From: Gonium pectorale
Lineage: Eukaryota > Chlorophyta > Chlorophyceae > Chlamydomonadales > Volvocaceae
Assembly: GCA_001584585.1 (NCBI GenBank)
Contig: LSYV01000045.1
Span: 171,150 to 214,389, forward strand
Direction: 5' to 3'
DNA length: 43,240 nucleotides
This document shows, piece by piece, positions 24,901-36,442 of the stretch; positions within the stretch are counted from its first letter, which is position 1; every line of letters begins with the position of its first letter. Below the pieces are notes generated by a model, which was not told where the DNA came from, ran no database searches, and saw only the letters and a list, made by a program, of their open reading frames with translations. The position numbers and the translations under genes are program-made.

Positions 24901-27900
24901 GACCGCAAAAGGCTCGGCTGCCGAAGCGCCCCGCGAGTGACCATGCATACGAACGTGCCGCCGCTGGAGGCGTCGCCGCCGCCGCCGATCGGCGAGGGCG
25001 CGCCGCCCGATGAGCTGGTCCTGTGTGCCGTCTGGCTCAGCGAGTGCGGAGCGATGCGAAGAGGCGCAAAGAGCTGCTCCGCTCCCGGCCGCGCTGAGAC
25101 CCAGCCGGACAGCCGCGCATCTGTGTAGGTACCGGCCGCCCCAAGCACATCAGCCCAGCGCGCGTTGCCCAGCGCAGCCGCCAGCTGGGACGCTGCCGCG
25201 CTGGCCGCTGCCGCAGCCGCGGCTTCCGTCCCCGGCAGCACGTGGCTGTAGCTGTCCGTGTCCATACCGGAGCGGGGCACACACGCAAGCGCCAAGACGC
25301 GGACCTCCCCGCTGGCGCCCCCCGAGCCAGCGCCGGAGCTGGCGGCCGCTGGCTGCGGGCCACCCGCGCGGGTCCCGCTAGCAGCCGCAGAAGGCGGCAC
25401 CAGCGGTGAGGAAGCAAGGGCGCCCAGCAACCGCACACCTACCACGGTAAAGGCCGGCAAGCCCGCAGCCGCGCCGAGCAGCCACTCCAGGATAGCTCCG
25501 ACTTCCCGGCTGGGCAGGTTCCGCGGGGATGCAATCAGCAGCGTAAAGCAACTCGACGGTGCAAGCCAAACTGGCACGCGACACAGGTCGCCTGCGGCGC
25601 CCAAGCGCGGAGGAGCGTTCCCGCCGGCGCGGGAGACCATGTCAGCGCCACCAGGGGACTTCGCAGCCTTTGCAGGCTCAGCGGCCTGCACAGCCGGCAG
25701 CTCTATGGTCTTGGCGGCAGTAGGCGACGGCAGCTCCAGAGTGGGGGGACGCGGAGGAACGCCAGCCGACCCAGGGCCTGCTGCAGCAACGCTAGGAGCC
25801 GTGCTAGCTGCGGCGGCTCCCTGCCGATTGGCTTCTGCGCTGCCGCTTGAAATCACCGTGCCTGCCGTGACTAGCCGCGACCCTTTCTCCCGACTGGCAT
25901 CCACGACAGACGCCGGAGCTGGTTCTGACAGCAATTCCTCGTCACCCTCCGTGCTACATGCGGCAAAGGCGTGTGGCAGCGGCGTTGCTGCTGCCTCTGC
26001 TGTCGCCTTGCTCGCTGTTTGTGCACCGCCGGGAGGCGGTTCCTGTCGGGCTGCGGTGCCGTTGCCGAAGCGTTCATCGCCGGCCCCGCTGGGTACATCG
26101 TCCAGCCCACCACCAAGATTTGAAACGACGCGCGACCGCTCCGCCAGCGCCTTTGGTACCGCCGTGGTCCCATTCGCGGACGCCAACGAGGCAGAGGGCC
26201 GCTCAGCCAGACTGGATACCCGCTGCGCCACCACCGCTGGCGGCTCCGGCCACTGCCGCTCTGCAGTCGAGGTTGCAATCTCAGCGACCGACGCTGCCTC
26301 GTCCTTTGCGGAGGAGTCCTGGCCGTCGGCCGGCCTAGCAGCGGCAGCCCCACTGCGGGCCTTGAGGTACGCGCGAATGTCCTGCAAGCGCTCCTCCTCT
26401 GCCGCCAGCTCCTCTGACTGCCGCTCAGTGGTGCAGACGAAGGAGGAGCGCGTGGAAGGCCTGAGGCCCGTAACATCCGTGCCGATGGAGGAGGACTTGC
26501 TGGCGACCGCTGTGGCTCCACCGTTGCTGCTGGGAGCGACCGCGGTGGCCCCTCCAGCACTGCCCCTGGCGGCGACGGCGGTGCTCCCGCCGCTGGAGCC
26601 GATCACGTGGACGTCGTCAGACTGTGCCCATGTTACACTCCGCGGCTTCGGTGCTGAAGCAGCCGGCATGGCCCCAGCTTTGGAGGCCAGGGCAGGCGAG
26701 TCCTTTGCTGACACGGGAGCGGCCGAGTGCGCGCCACGGTCCGGCGCTGCCGACATCGCGCCAGGCTCGCCAGGCACGACGGGCGCAGGTGCAGACGGCG
26801 TCAACCTCGCCGCCGCATCGGCCACCTGAGGCGGAGGTGAAGCCTGTGGGCCAATGTGGCACATGGTTGTGTGTCGTGTGGTTTCACTTAGTAAAGTACC
26901 CGGTACTCAACCGGGTACGGTTGCCCTTGCGCTAGACATGGCCTGGCCCCGGAGTTGGGCCTCGACCGGGTCAGCCAATTGTGCGGCAGAATGCATCGCC
27001 CACCCCATCCGCGAATGCCTCGCCTCCGAGTAGCCTTACCTTAAGTGCACTTGGCGGGACTGGCCGGACCTTTTTCGGAGACACCTCCTCGTCGCTCCCG
27101 TCGTCGCTCCCTTCATCACTGCCAGCTGCCAGCCGCCTCTGAGCCGCTGTGGCCTTTGCCTGTGACGCACGCTGCGCAGCGGCGGCGACAGCCTGCTGCT
27201 CATTGCGCTGCGCCACCTCGGCAATCGACTGTCGCAGGTCGATGGCAACAGGTCCGGTCGAGCCGGGGCCTGCAGGGTCGCCGATGATGTGCAGCCCTTG
27301 GGCGGCCGGCGGCGGAGGCAGCGAGGGTGGCGGCGCAGCAAAGAACTTGAACTTTGCGGGGAGGGGCGGCGGAAGGCTTGGCGGCTCAAAGGAACCTGCA
27401 TTGTTGCAGTGGTGGGACCAACCAAAATCAGCGACCGCGCAGCAACTGCACGAAGCCATCGGGGTGTGCGCCGGCGAATCACTAAATCCACTGGCCGCTT
27501 ACCAGGTCTTGCAACTGCGGAACCAGACGCGGCCGGGACCGCAGCCGCTGGTGGGCTCGCCGATGAGCTGGGCATTGCTACCAAGCGTGGCGGTAGGCTG
27601 GCACTTGGAGCTGCAGCTTGCGCCCGCTCGGGTGCGTGGACCCCAGTCCCTGACGCAGGATCCAGGCTTCCCGGCTTCCCCTCCACGTCCTCCTCATCGC
27701 TCCAGAGGTCCTCTGCAGCTGGCAGAGGCGCCACCCAGCTCTCGGAGCCGCCACGCCCGCCAGCCGACGCCGCTGCCGTGCCGGCGCTCAGGCGCGCTAT
27801 GAGCTCGTCCAGCTCGGCAAGGCCCAGCCCGGCCACGGGCGCCTCCAGCACAAGCCCCCCTCCATCCGGCGCCAGCAGTGGCGGCTCAGACTCGGCGGCC

Positions 27901-29507
27901 TGCGCGCATGAGTCGGGATCGGATGAAGTTATGCCCCGAATCCGGTACTGGGATAACGCTGTACCAAAGCAGGCCCGGGCTGTTCCGAGTTTCCATGTCA
28001 GGACAGGTGGAACGACAGCCGTGCAGTCGTGTACGGCAGCTTGCGGCTAGTAATACATATTACACTTCTACCCGATCCCCAAAGGTTGCCTGAGCAACCA
28101 CTTGCCATGATACTGTCGTGGAAGTCCCGAGCGATACGCAGCTCGTCCGCTTGCACTAAAGCCTGCTGTTCGCGCCGTAGTTGCTCGGCTACAAGAGAAG
28201 CTTCTGCCCCCTCGGCGTGTAACGCACCGCCTGCCAAGCTCGCCGGGCTGGCTGTTGCTGCCGCATCCTGCTGTTGCTGCCCTGCCAGCTGCTGCTGCTG
28301 TAGCAACGCCGCCGCGTCACGAGCGGCAGCGGCCACCTGGTCCTCATCAGTTGCGCCGATCTGTCCAGAGGAACAAAGAACCTTTTGTGAGCCGAATGCC
28401 CGGCCATAACCCTTGGCGCCGACATGAAGTGTGGTGTCACGTCGCTTGCTGAATTGCGCGGCGCAGCGTACCGCCCAGCCTTAGTACAAAGAGTGCCAGA
28501 CAATACCCGATCACAGTTGCCAGCGCACCCGATTGCGTCCGGAGGCTACGTTGGCAAGGCGGCCCGCGGCGCCCGACAGCCATCCCCGCCCTGCATATGG
28601 CTCGTCGGCTTCTCCATCCGCATCGTCCGAGCGCTGTCGCTCCAGCGCCGAGACAGCAGCACCTGCTGAGTTGGGTAAAGGCGTGCCTAGGCATCTAGGG
28701 TCACTCTGGCAGGATTTCTGCCATGTCCAGCAGGACGTGAACGCAATGTGGCGGCTCGCTGTCGTGGCGCTGCACCAAGCGTGAAACATCGCGAATGAGC
28801 CCATGTGCATTCCCGAAAGCTCCCCAAAGCGTTGCCGCGTGCTGCAGAAGTTGAGGCGCCCAAAGTATCCCCTGGCAGTCTCAGCCCGCGGACCCTGTCG
28901 TACCCACCCTGGGCACTGCCCTCACGGACGAGCGGTGCCGCCCTTGGGGTGGCGCTCAAGGGCGGCTTGTCACCCTCAGCAATTTGCTGCTTTTCATCGC
29001 TCCCTGCAAGAGACGACGGCTGCCCCACAAAGGCCGTTGAGAGTTGGCCCACCGGGCCCACTCGGAGCACAGCGGCAGGGTGACGGCTGTCGAGCCCGCC
29101 TTGCGAAGACCCGAGGATTGATGGCGTCTGCAAGTCAGCCCGACACAAGTGGGCCCACACTCCAGAAGAAGCCGCCCCTTTACGGGCCCACCCCTTACCC
29201 GATCGAACTGGAGTTCCGCCTGCGCCTCCCAGTTAATGCTGCTGAATACGACCTCCGGCTCGCTCGGAGAGCTGTCGTCATCCGAGTCATCCCCAATGGA
29301 AGGGAGGCTCTGCGCGGAAAAACGCGCAAGAGTTGCGGTCAAGCTCTGGGTCAACTTCTTGCAGGTTATCCTTTATCTATTGATCATAGTTCCTACCGAT
29401 ATATCCGGCCGTAACACCAGGGGCCGAGGTCTTCTGTCGCCAGCGTCGAATGTCTGTTCTCCGAACTCGGCATCATCACTTGAGCCGAAACCATCTAGAT
29501 CCGACAT
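21972..29507 (-). CDS. Giant protein with degenerate NDK-like repeats
   Basis: Nine exons: 29418-29507, 29199-29357, 28908-29127, 28529-28662, 28106-28360, 27503-27947, 27040-27395, 22769-26825 and 21972-22540, about 2094 residues, with consistent phases. The N-terminal 550 residues are acidic and low-complexity (MSDLDGFGSSDDAEFGEQ, SIGDDSDDDSSPSEPE, a Gln-rich helix, a Pro-rich part, DEGSDDGSDEE). A helical segment ERQSEELAAEEERLQDIRAY follows near residue 690. From about 965 on, the sequence has several segments with the layout of nucleoside diphosphate kinase. The best is about 1176-1300: GTFVCMVTRG start, AYTGAAVLALCG strand, LGPPDAALAA, SLHALYGSVARH, then DSGAAAREVAVLF. There the catalytic-His position appears to be Cys. 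Others start near 966, 1513, 1748 and 1893. All lack an N-x-x-H-G-S-D site, so a binding or structural role is likelier than catalysis. NDK-like domains are common in ciliary proteins, so a flagellar role is a guess. Two introns are unusual: 60 bp (29358-29417), and a GC donor at 28105. Confidence 0.75.
26896..26918. repeat. Short inverted repeat in an intron
   Basis: GTACCCGG and CCGGGTAC face each other around a 7-nt loop (TACTCAA), inside the intron 26826-27039 of the NDK-like gene. The stem is 8 bp. It is probably incidental but would form a stable hairpin in the pre-mRNA. Confidence 0.5.
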
Positions 29508-32500
29508 GCGTAACTTCTTTCAGGGCCCGAGCAGCTTTCCTGCCCAGCAAGCGCGAGTCAAGCCAACTTCAGGTCTAGAGGGCTCAAGTGTAAAGGTCAT
29601 AAGAAGCAATGAACGGATAAGAGGTCAACACGTATCGTGCATCAGTATCATGAGGCAGAGGTATGAAAGACAAGTGAATGGTACACTGGCATCGCAGTAC
29701 GGACAGGTTTCGTGACACTGCCCTCTGAAAACTGCACCCTGTGTCCCCTTCCTCAGATCCCTCCTACGATTCCTCCAGTAAGTTCCTCCCTCCGGCCGCT
29801 TCGGCTGCCCCAGCAGCCCCAGCTCCTTGAAGGACTCGACTGCCCTAAGTGCCTCCGCGAAGTGGTGTGGGTTTGCTCCGCGGCATCGCCGACTCCGCCA
29901 CCGGTCCACCGGCGACCAGCATTCACCAGGCGCCGGCTCGCCCACTTCGGACATGTAGACATGTCGACATGTTGTTACGAACAGAAGCACTCCCTCCCAC
30001 GAAGCCAAACGCTGATGGACCGGTGGAAAGGAAATGGCGCAGCAGCCGTGCGGAGCAAAAGCGAGCGTGCATGTGCGGTACCGGTTCTCACAGGGCGAGG
30101 GGGCCGCGGGAAAGGGGCGGGGGAAGGAGGCAGCCACGAGGCAAGGCGCCCAGGTATGCAGACGGCAGTCTGTCGGGCAGATCCCCGCCGCCTGCAAAAA
30201 GCACAAAGCACATATAAAACGAAGAGTGCGCGAAACGTTGGCAAGATGTGTTCGGCGCTGCTCCTTTTTTTCTGTGGCTTTGACGGACGTGTAACATGTA
30301 ACCTGTCAAGGTGCGCGGCACGGGCGCGCCGGACTGGGGAGAAGGGGGCCGCCGCTTGGGAGTGAGAACCCGTCTCGGTCAGGGAGCGGTCAGGGCACCC
30401 ATCACCACAGGTGTCGAGCAATTACAATGCCACGGTGGGTGCTTAGGAGGATGACAGCTTGCGTGGTGACGGTTGATTCGCGAACGGGAAGGAACGGCGG
30501 GGCCCCTCCAGTGTGGACCTTCAAATCCTGGATACAACGCACAACGCTGGCGGCCTTCGCCCGTCACCCTTGCAGCGTTTCCATCTTGCGGCAGCAAGTC
30601 GCCCTCCGGTGCGCTCCGGCTACCCTCCCGCTACTTAAGGACGCAGTGGACCTGATCCGGAAAGAGGCGCACGTGGCAGAGGGTTTGGTTAGGAGCTGCC
30701 TGGCTAGGTCTGACTCAAGCCTCACATGAAGTACACAAAGTTACATGGCTACATCCCCTCATTACTCGTGCTGTTGGCCATAACTGGTGCTTTGTAAGAA
30801 CGAGTGGACGTGAAGAAGAGCCGGAATGGGCGAGTACAGGCGTGTATGACCCGCTGGACAGCCTATTTCCGACCACCCCCTACATGCGTACAAAACGAGA
30901 GGCTTTCCTTTTTCGAACACCCGAGGAGAAAGAGGGAGCTCATCTCACCACCCGGTTGCGCGGCGTTGCCAATAGGGTGATAAAAGGGGTGAAGATATGC
31001 AAGGCGGACAATGCAAATGAATAGACGGAGCTTCCATTGAAAGGTGTGGTATATTCTCCTACGTCACGTCACGGGCCCAGCGGCAATGGGTAAAGACCCA
31101 TGGGCTTCTTGATTCGAGATGTTTAGTTTTCTGCATAACAGGAGGGCCCGTTCACTCGTTTCCGGCGCCCGCCATGCACGCTCTCCTTGCAACGCCGCAC
31201 CTTCGGGTGTGTATTCGGGTGTGTATTCAACCTTCCCTGTTTCTGTTTTACTTTTCCTGCATGCGTCAGCATGTCTCCGCTGGATCCGACAATCACAGAG
31301 TTCAGGAGCAGTCCTAGCTGCTCCTGAAGCAGACGCCGCAGATCTTGGACCTGGCCGCAGACCTTGGAAGCAGACGCCGCATCCCCTGTGTCCCCAAACG
31401 GGCGGTGACGGGCCCGGCCCGGACCGTCCCGGACCATGTACGCGCCGCCAACAGCAAGCCGCCAACGAAGCGCTTCACACATCACAACATGGTGCGCTGC
31501 CTCCCAGTTTCTACGCCCTTGCCGTGTCGTGGGTCGCCATATCTTGAATGACGGACCGATGCAAGAGACGACCAAGATGGCACAAGATCAAATTCCACCA
31601 GGTGACGCAAACACCTCCTGGTACGCTGGTACGCTGGTACGCTGGTCCCTCTGGGATGGCTGGGACGTTGGCTCAACTGCTCGTCTTGTCGGTCTTGTCT
31701 TGTACCCGCCCGCCCTACTGGAAACGTAACCTTCAGGTTTGTATGACCGCAGATGCTGCAGGTTTATAGCAGCTGGCCTGGAGAAGTGCGGCAAGTAGGG
31801 CCAAGACCAGAGTCGGCTCTGGCCAGACGGTCTGCCGACGGCAGTGCCAACCGGTACATCCCTGCAGCAGCAACACACAGCAGTGCCAGCGCATTACAGC
31901 CAAAGAAACCACTAGAAGGCAACACAGGAGCTATGACAACCCGCGGCATGTGCGGCATGTGGGCACAAAACGCGGACTAGATGGGGCCCTGAGGCCTGCG
32001 CCCCCCCTCCCCCCCGCAAATTCGTACTTTTACAGGTTTCAGTTCATGCAGTTCAAGATCAAAGCCGAAAATATGCCGCATCTCGGGTTTTGCGCTACTT
32101 TTGCCGCCTCACTCTCACCTGGGAAGTTAACAATTTACAACAGATATTACGCTATAAGTCAATTTAGTTATTATGCATGTAGGTCGAACCCGAGTCAGGA
32201 CAGGAACAAAATGCACGGCACGAGTTTGCCCCAACATTCCATACGCTTGGCTAGCTCATAAAGGCCTCTATGACTGTTATTGTATATGCGAAAGGGTACT
32301 GTTGGGGTGCTGACTGAACGGGCTCCTTCGCCGGCCCCTGATGATCCTTCCGTCCTCTCTTGAATCGTGGTGTGAATCTGAAAGGGACCATAATAAAGGG
32401 TGTGCGAATAGCGCTGCCCCGTGAAAGAGACCCGCAGCAACACGAGTATCCAGTAAGGCAAGCCACAGCAGCAATTCATCCTGCAACTCAACCTTAATTC

Positions 32501-33136
32501 CATGAATTCGACAGCGCGGTGGACAGCGTGACCGGGACCTTTCGCGTCCATCCTGTATCCGACGAGCGCATGCCGAACTATCACAGCGTGTTGGTTTGAG
32601 GTGAGTAAACTGGCCTTCAGGGAGATTGGCGTGCGGCTTATAGCGCTTTTTCGCTGGGGCTGTCTACTCTTGGGTGATGTACTGATAATTTCGTCGAAAG
32701 ATGCAATAGTGGTGCATTTGGGGTCGTTGGCATACGCCCGGCCCCTTCCGGGTCTTGACGGACACGGCATGACTGACAGTGCCTAGAGACTAACGTTACG
32801 GCTGAGGGCTGGGCACACCTTCCACAACACCCCTGAACTGGCACGCACGGGGGCTGCTGTACACATGACTTCCACTCCTGCTGGCAACTTGCCCAGGTCG
32901 ACCTGGCCGCGGCGTGGCGTCACTGCTGCAGCCAAGCGGGGGACCCCTCGCTGCCTGCGGCAGCGTGCGGCGGATACTAGGCGACACGGCGCAGCGGATC
33001 GGCCTTGGGCGGTTCCGGCCCGCCTCTGTGCCAGCCCTGCAACCCTCCCTCCCGGAGCGCGTGGCGCGTTGTAACAGCCTCTCAGCCGCACCACGGCGAC
33101 TATTAAGGCAGGCGGGCTACCGCCGCTTGTCGCCAG
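29508..33136. other. Gene-poor region between divergent genes
   Basis: The flanking genes point away from each other, so this 3.6 kb holds both promoters. Two open frames are worth noting. On the minus strand, 29765-29945 reads MSEVGEPAPGECWSPVDRW and continues in a biased frame; it could be an upstream exon of the NDK-like gene, but the start at 29507 fits better. Also on the minus strand, 32195-32770 is a 191-codon frame with an ATG and no known similarity. Small direct repeats: GTACGCTG three times at about 31621-31645, and TTCGGGTGTGTA twice at about 31202-31225. GC content around 32000-32700 is visibly lower. Confidence 0.45.
30541..30665. repeat. Dispersed repeat, copy 1
   Basis: Similar to 38663-38770 in the same orientation. 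Shared landmarks in order are CAACGCTGGC, GCCCG(T/C)CACCCTT, AAGTC(G/T)CCCT(C/T)CGGTGC, and CTAC(T/A)TAAGGACGCAG(T/C)GGACCT. Small gaps separate the matches. Probably remains of one mobile-element family. Confidence 0.65.
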
Positions 33137-36100
33137 ATGCACGAACCGGTTATGGTACCCGGCAACCTGCTCCCGTTAGAGCCTATTATACCGCTCGGAC
33201 CAGGCTCGTTAGGGTCTGGGTCGCGCCCATGCTCGGGCTTGGCGTCGCAGGGAGCCGTGCCGGCCTCGTCCTTCCGCCGGGCTTTGGTGTTGAAGGCGCA
33301 GCAGGTCCGCCCGTCGCGTGATGGTGAGGGCGCTTACAGCGGCATCGGCGGCAACGGCAGGGGCGCGCTCCTAGCGGCCGCGGGGGAGGAGCTGCCGTCC
33401 GGGCAGGCGTCGTCGTCGTCACCGCTGACCACGGCGTACAGGGGCGGCGGCGGCGGTGGTGGCGAAGGTGGCGGCAGTGGGGCGCCGTACGGCCTTGAGG
33501 ACCTAGAGGACGTGATTGATACCGAGCTGCCGGCGGTGGCCCCAGACGTAGTCCCGCGGTGTTCGTTCTCCACGCCACGCTCACGACGAGCCTCAGGCTG
33601 TCCACTTGTGCGCGTCTCTGACGAGCAGGGCTTCGTTGGCAGCCTCACCGGCACGCCGCTCAGTCCGCTGGAGCGGACTGCGGTGCTTGGGAGCTTCAAC
33701 TCCCGCAGCCTGCGCGTCCGGCAGCCCGTCGGGGCTTCTATGGCCGCCGCCGGCAGCGGTGGCGGTGCGTTCCCCGGCGCGGCGTCGGCCCCTTGGTCGC
33801 CCGGCGGCCGCATGCGTGCCTCCAGCGGCGCGGGCGCCGGCGGTGGACCGACTGGCGACGATGGGCTCCTGCAGGGTAGCGACCCAGATGAGGATGCGGC
33901 GACGGGAGCGGCGGCGGAGTCGGGGGCGGGCAGCCGGCGGGGTTCGATGCTTGGCTACGGAGACGGCACGTTTCCGCCCCCGCGGCGGGGCAGCATGTTT
34001 GCCTGGGGCGCGGCAGCCCTGGCGGCCCAAGCCCAGGACGGCGCAGGTGCGTGGCCTACGCTCCCGGGTTCTTGTCCGCGGTGTTGTCGGCTGGCCGGCG
34101 GGGAGGGCTGGTCGTGGGGCGGCGTGCGCGGTGCACGCAGCTGCGCGATGCTCGTGCGTGGGTTTCTAGGCGGAAGGGTAATGCCGGGGGAGGCTGTGAG
34201 GCGAAGCAAGTAAGGTGCTTTGTCTCGCGTAGCAATAGAACTCGCGTTTCGCCAAGTACCGAACTTTCAGCGCAGCCCAACACTGGCCCGTTGGTTCGTC
34301 GCAGGTGGCAGCGCTCCCGGCAGCCCCGGCCTCGCGTCGGTTGGCGCCAAGCTGCAGTCTGGGACCGGGGCTGGCACCTCCCGCCGCCTGGAGGACATTC
34401 CTGCGGCCCCCAGCCCCAGCTCATCCCGCAGCCTCGCCATGCGCTGCGCCAGCCCCAGCCCAAGCACCCCCGGCGTCAACTCCCCGCGGCCATCCGCCGC
34501 GCCCACACTCAACGCCTCCGGCCGCTCCAGCATCGGCTACTCTCGTCGCCCCGAAGACCTGCCCGCGGCGCCGCTCCCCGCCCAATCCCGCAGCCTGGCT
34601 GGCGGCAGCAACGCAAGCACGCCCGGTACTCCGGGCAGCAGCACCCACAGCGCCATCTCCCCGCGCCCCTCCGTCGGGCTCATACCCAGCGCCTCGGGCC
34701 GCTTTAGCATCGGCTTCTCCCGCCGACCCGAGGACTTGCCTGCAGCGCCGCTCCCCGCCCAATCACGCAGCCTCGCCGGCGGCAGCAGCACAAGCACCCC
34801 CGGCACTCCCGGAAGCTGCGTCGACTCCCCGCGGCCCCGCGGCCTGTCCATGCAACACAGCAGCACGAGCAGCTGCTCCGGCGCCGGGGCCCGACCCCCG
34901 GAGGATGCGCTGCCGGCGCTGAGCGGGCTGCCATGGAGCCGCGCCGATGGCGCCGGAGCCTCCGGCGGCGTCGGTGGTGCTGTCAGCCCCACCGCCGCTG
35001 ACAGCGGCGGCGGCGCAGGCGGCGGGCCGCGGCCGCCATCCATGACGGCACAGGCGCCCCCGAGCCTGACCCATAGCGCGAGCGGGCGGCGGGAACCGGG
35101 TGTGGGCGTGTCGCGCCGCCCGGAGGATCTGCCAGCGGCGCCCGACCCACGGTCTGCCCGCAGCCTGGCGCCGACCGGCGCAAATGGAGGCGGAAGCGGT
35201 GGAGCAGCTGCCCACGGCAGTGGCGGCGGTGAACGCACAGGGAGTGCGCACTCGTCGCCGATGCGGTCCGGGGGCCTGGTGGCGGCTCGCGGCGGGCAAA
35301 CGGAGGAGTTCCAGGTGTGTTGAAAAGGAAAACGCATACGACGAGCGTAAGCGCGAAAGTGATGGCGTCGGTGTAGGACCCAGCTCCAGGTGTGTAACGA
35401 CCCAGGTTTAGAAATGGGCAACATCAAGAGCCTGCACGTGGAGGTGGCCGGGCGTACTTCTTGTTCAGCGGGGCCGCCGTAGGAGCAACGCAGTCGTTTG
35501 GCCTCGGCCAAGTCCTTGTGTGCCGCGCCTCACCCTCCATGCTTGCAGGCTGGGCTTCCCTCGCCGCAGCACAGACTGCGCCGCCTGGCCAGCAGCCTCA
35601 TGGGCGCGTTCCGACCCGAGTCAGCTGGCCGCCACCGGACGTCAGCGGCAGGGGCAGCAGCGGCGACGCCCGCGGCAGAGCCGGCGGCGGCCCCACCCAG
35701 CGGCGTAAGCATCACAGTCCGACCCGCGCCGCCCAGCCCGCGCGTTGGGGCGCTGCGCCCCACGCCGCCGAGCCCCCGCGCCAGCGGCGGTGGCGGTCTC
35801 TACGGCGGCACCGGCGGCGACACAGAAGACGGCAGCCGAAGTATCGGTTTCTCGCGGCAGCCCCAGGACCTGCCGGCGGCGCCCAGCCCAAGCCACTCAC
35901 GCAGCCTGGCGGCATCTGCGTCCGTCTCCATCGGTGCCAGTGGCGGCAGCGTCAGCGGCCGCCTCAGCGGCAGCGGGCCCGGCAGCGCGCCGGAAGGCTC
36001 CGCACGCCGCGTGGGGTGGCGGTCCTCCATGGACGGTCCGCTCACGCCGCCGTCAGGCGGCCCAGTGGGCATATCCCGCGCCGCCGACGCGATCCCGCCC

Positions 36101-36442
36101 GCGCCTAGCCCCAGTCAGGCACGCAGCCTCCGCGGCAGCAACGATAAGTTCCATAGCTTCCATGCCACCAGCAGCGGCACACGGGCCGCAGGGACGGCGG
36201 CGGCCGCGGCCGCGGCGGCCCCGGCGGAGCCCGGGCTATCGCACATATCCGTACCGACGTTCAGCAGCGACGGCGGCGAAACCGGAGGCGGGGGCGTTGG
36301 GTCGAAGGTGTACTCTCCGACGCCGCCCTCGGCGCCGGCGCCGCCGGCGCATCACTCTTCGCAGCGCGGCCGCGGCCTGGGGGACGTTCAGCCCATGGAT
36401 GGCCTGGAGGAGGACCTGGTGGAAGACCTCGAGGCGTACTGA
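33137..36442 (+). CDS. Ser/Pro/Gly-rich protein with six 20-residue repeats
   Basis: Three exons, 33137-34046, 34305-35314 and 35549-36442, about 937 residues; GT-AG introns and phases agree. The start is uncertain. An in-frame stop at 33104 and a possible acceptor (CGCCAG) directly before the ATG at 33137 mean that this may be an internal exon, with an upstream exon perhaps near 32900-33070. Exon 1 has many Arg-Ser sites and the pair RRGSMLGYGDG / RRGSMFAWGAA, which look like targets of basic-directed kinases. Exons 2 and 3 carry six copies of SRRPEDLPAAPxPxxSRSLA. The C-terminus is acidic (MDGLEEDLVEDLEAY). There is no membrane segment or enzyme motif. The acidic tail and composition recall the tandem genes at 3-15 kb, but no motif is clearly shared. 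It may be a disordered, phosphorylated scaffold; the function is unknown. No TGTAA was found in the 2 kb after the stop. Confidence 0.7.
34379..36133 (+). repeat. Six coding repeats of a SRRPEDLPAAP motif
   Basis: Copies start at 34379, 34541, 34718, 35111, 35852 and 36074, each 60 bp. The pattern is S-R-x-x-(E/D)-x-(L/I)-P-(A/P)-A-P-x-P-x-x-(S/A)-R-S-L. Copies 2 and 3 sit in a longer unit of about 59 residues that also repeats ASGRxSIG(Y/F) before, and AGGS-STPGTPGS after, the core. The last two copies are in the third exon and are the most diverged. Confidence 0.85.

Noticed and set aside
25258..26829. Plus-strand frame of 523 codons
   Set aside because: Shadow of the large exon of the NDK-like gene. 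The minus frame has clear domain-like sequence and consistent splice junctions at both ends.
29765..29945. Possible first exon MSEVGEPAPGECW of the NDK-like gene
   Set aside because: The start at 29507 (MSDLDGFGSSDD) is nearer, is in frame with the next exon and matches the acidic style of the protein. The donor at 29764 is weak.
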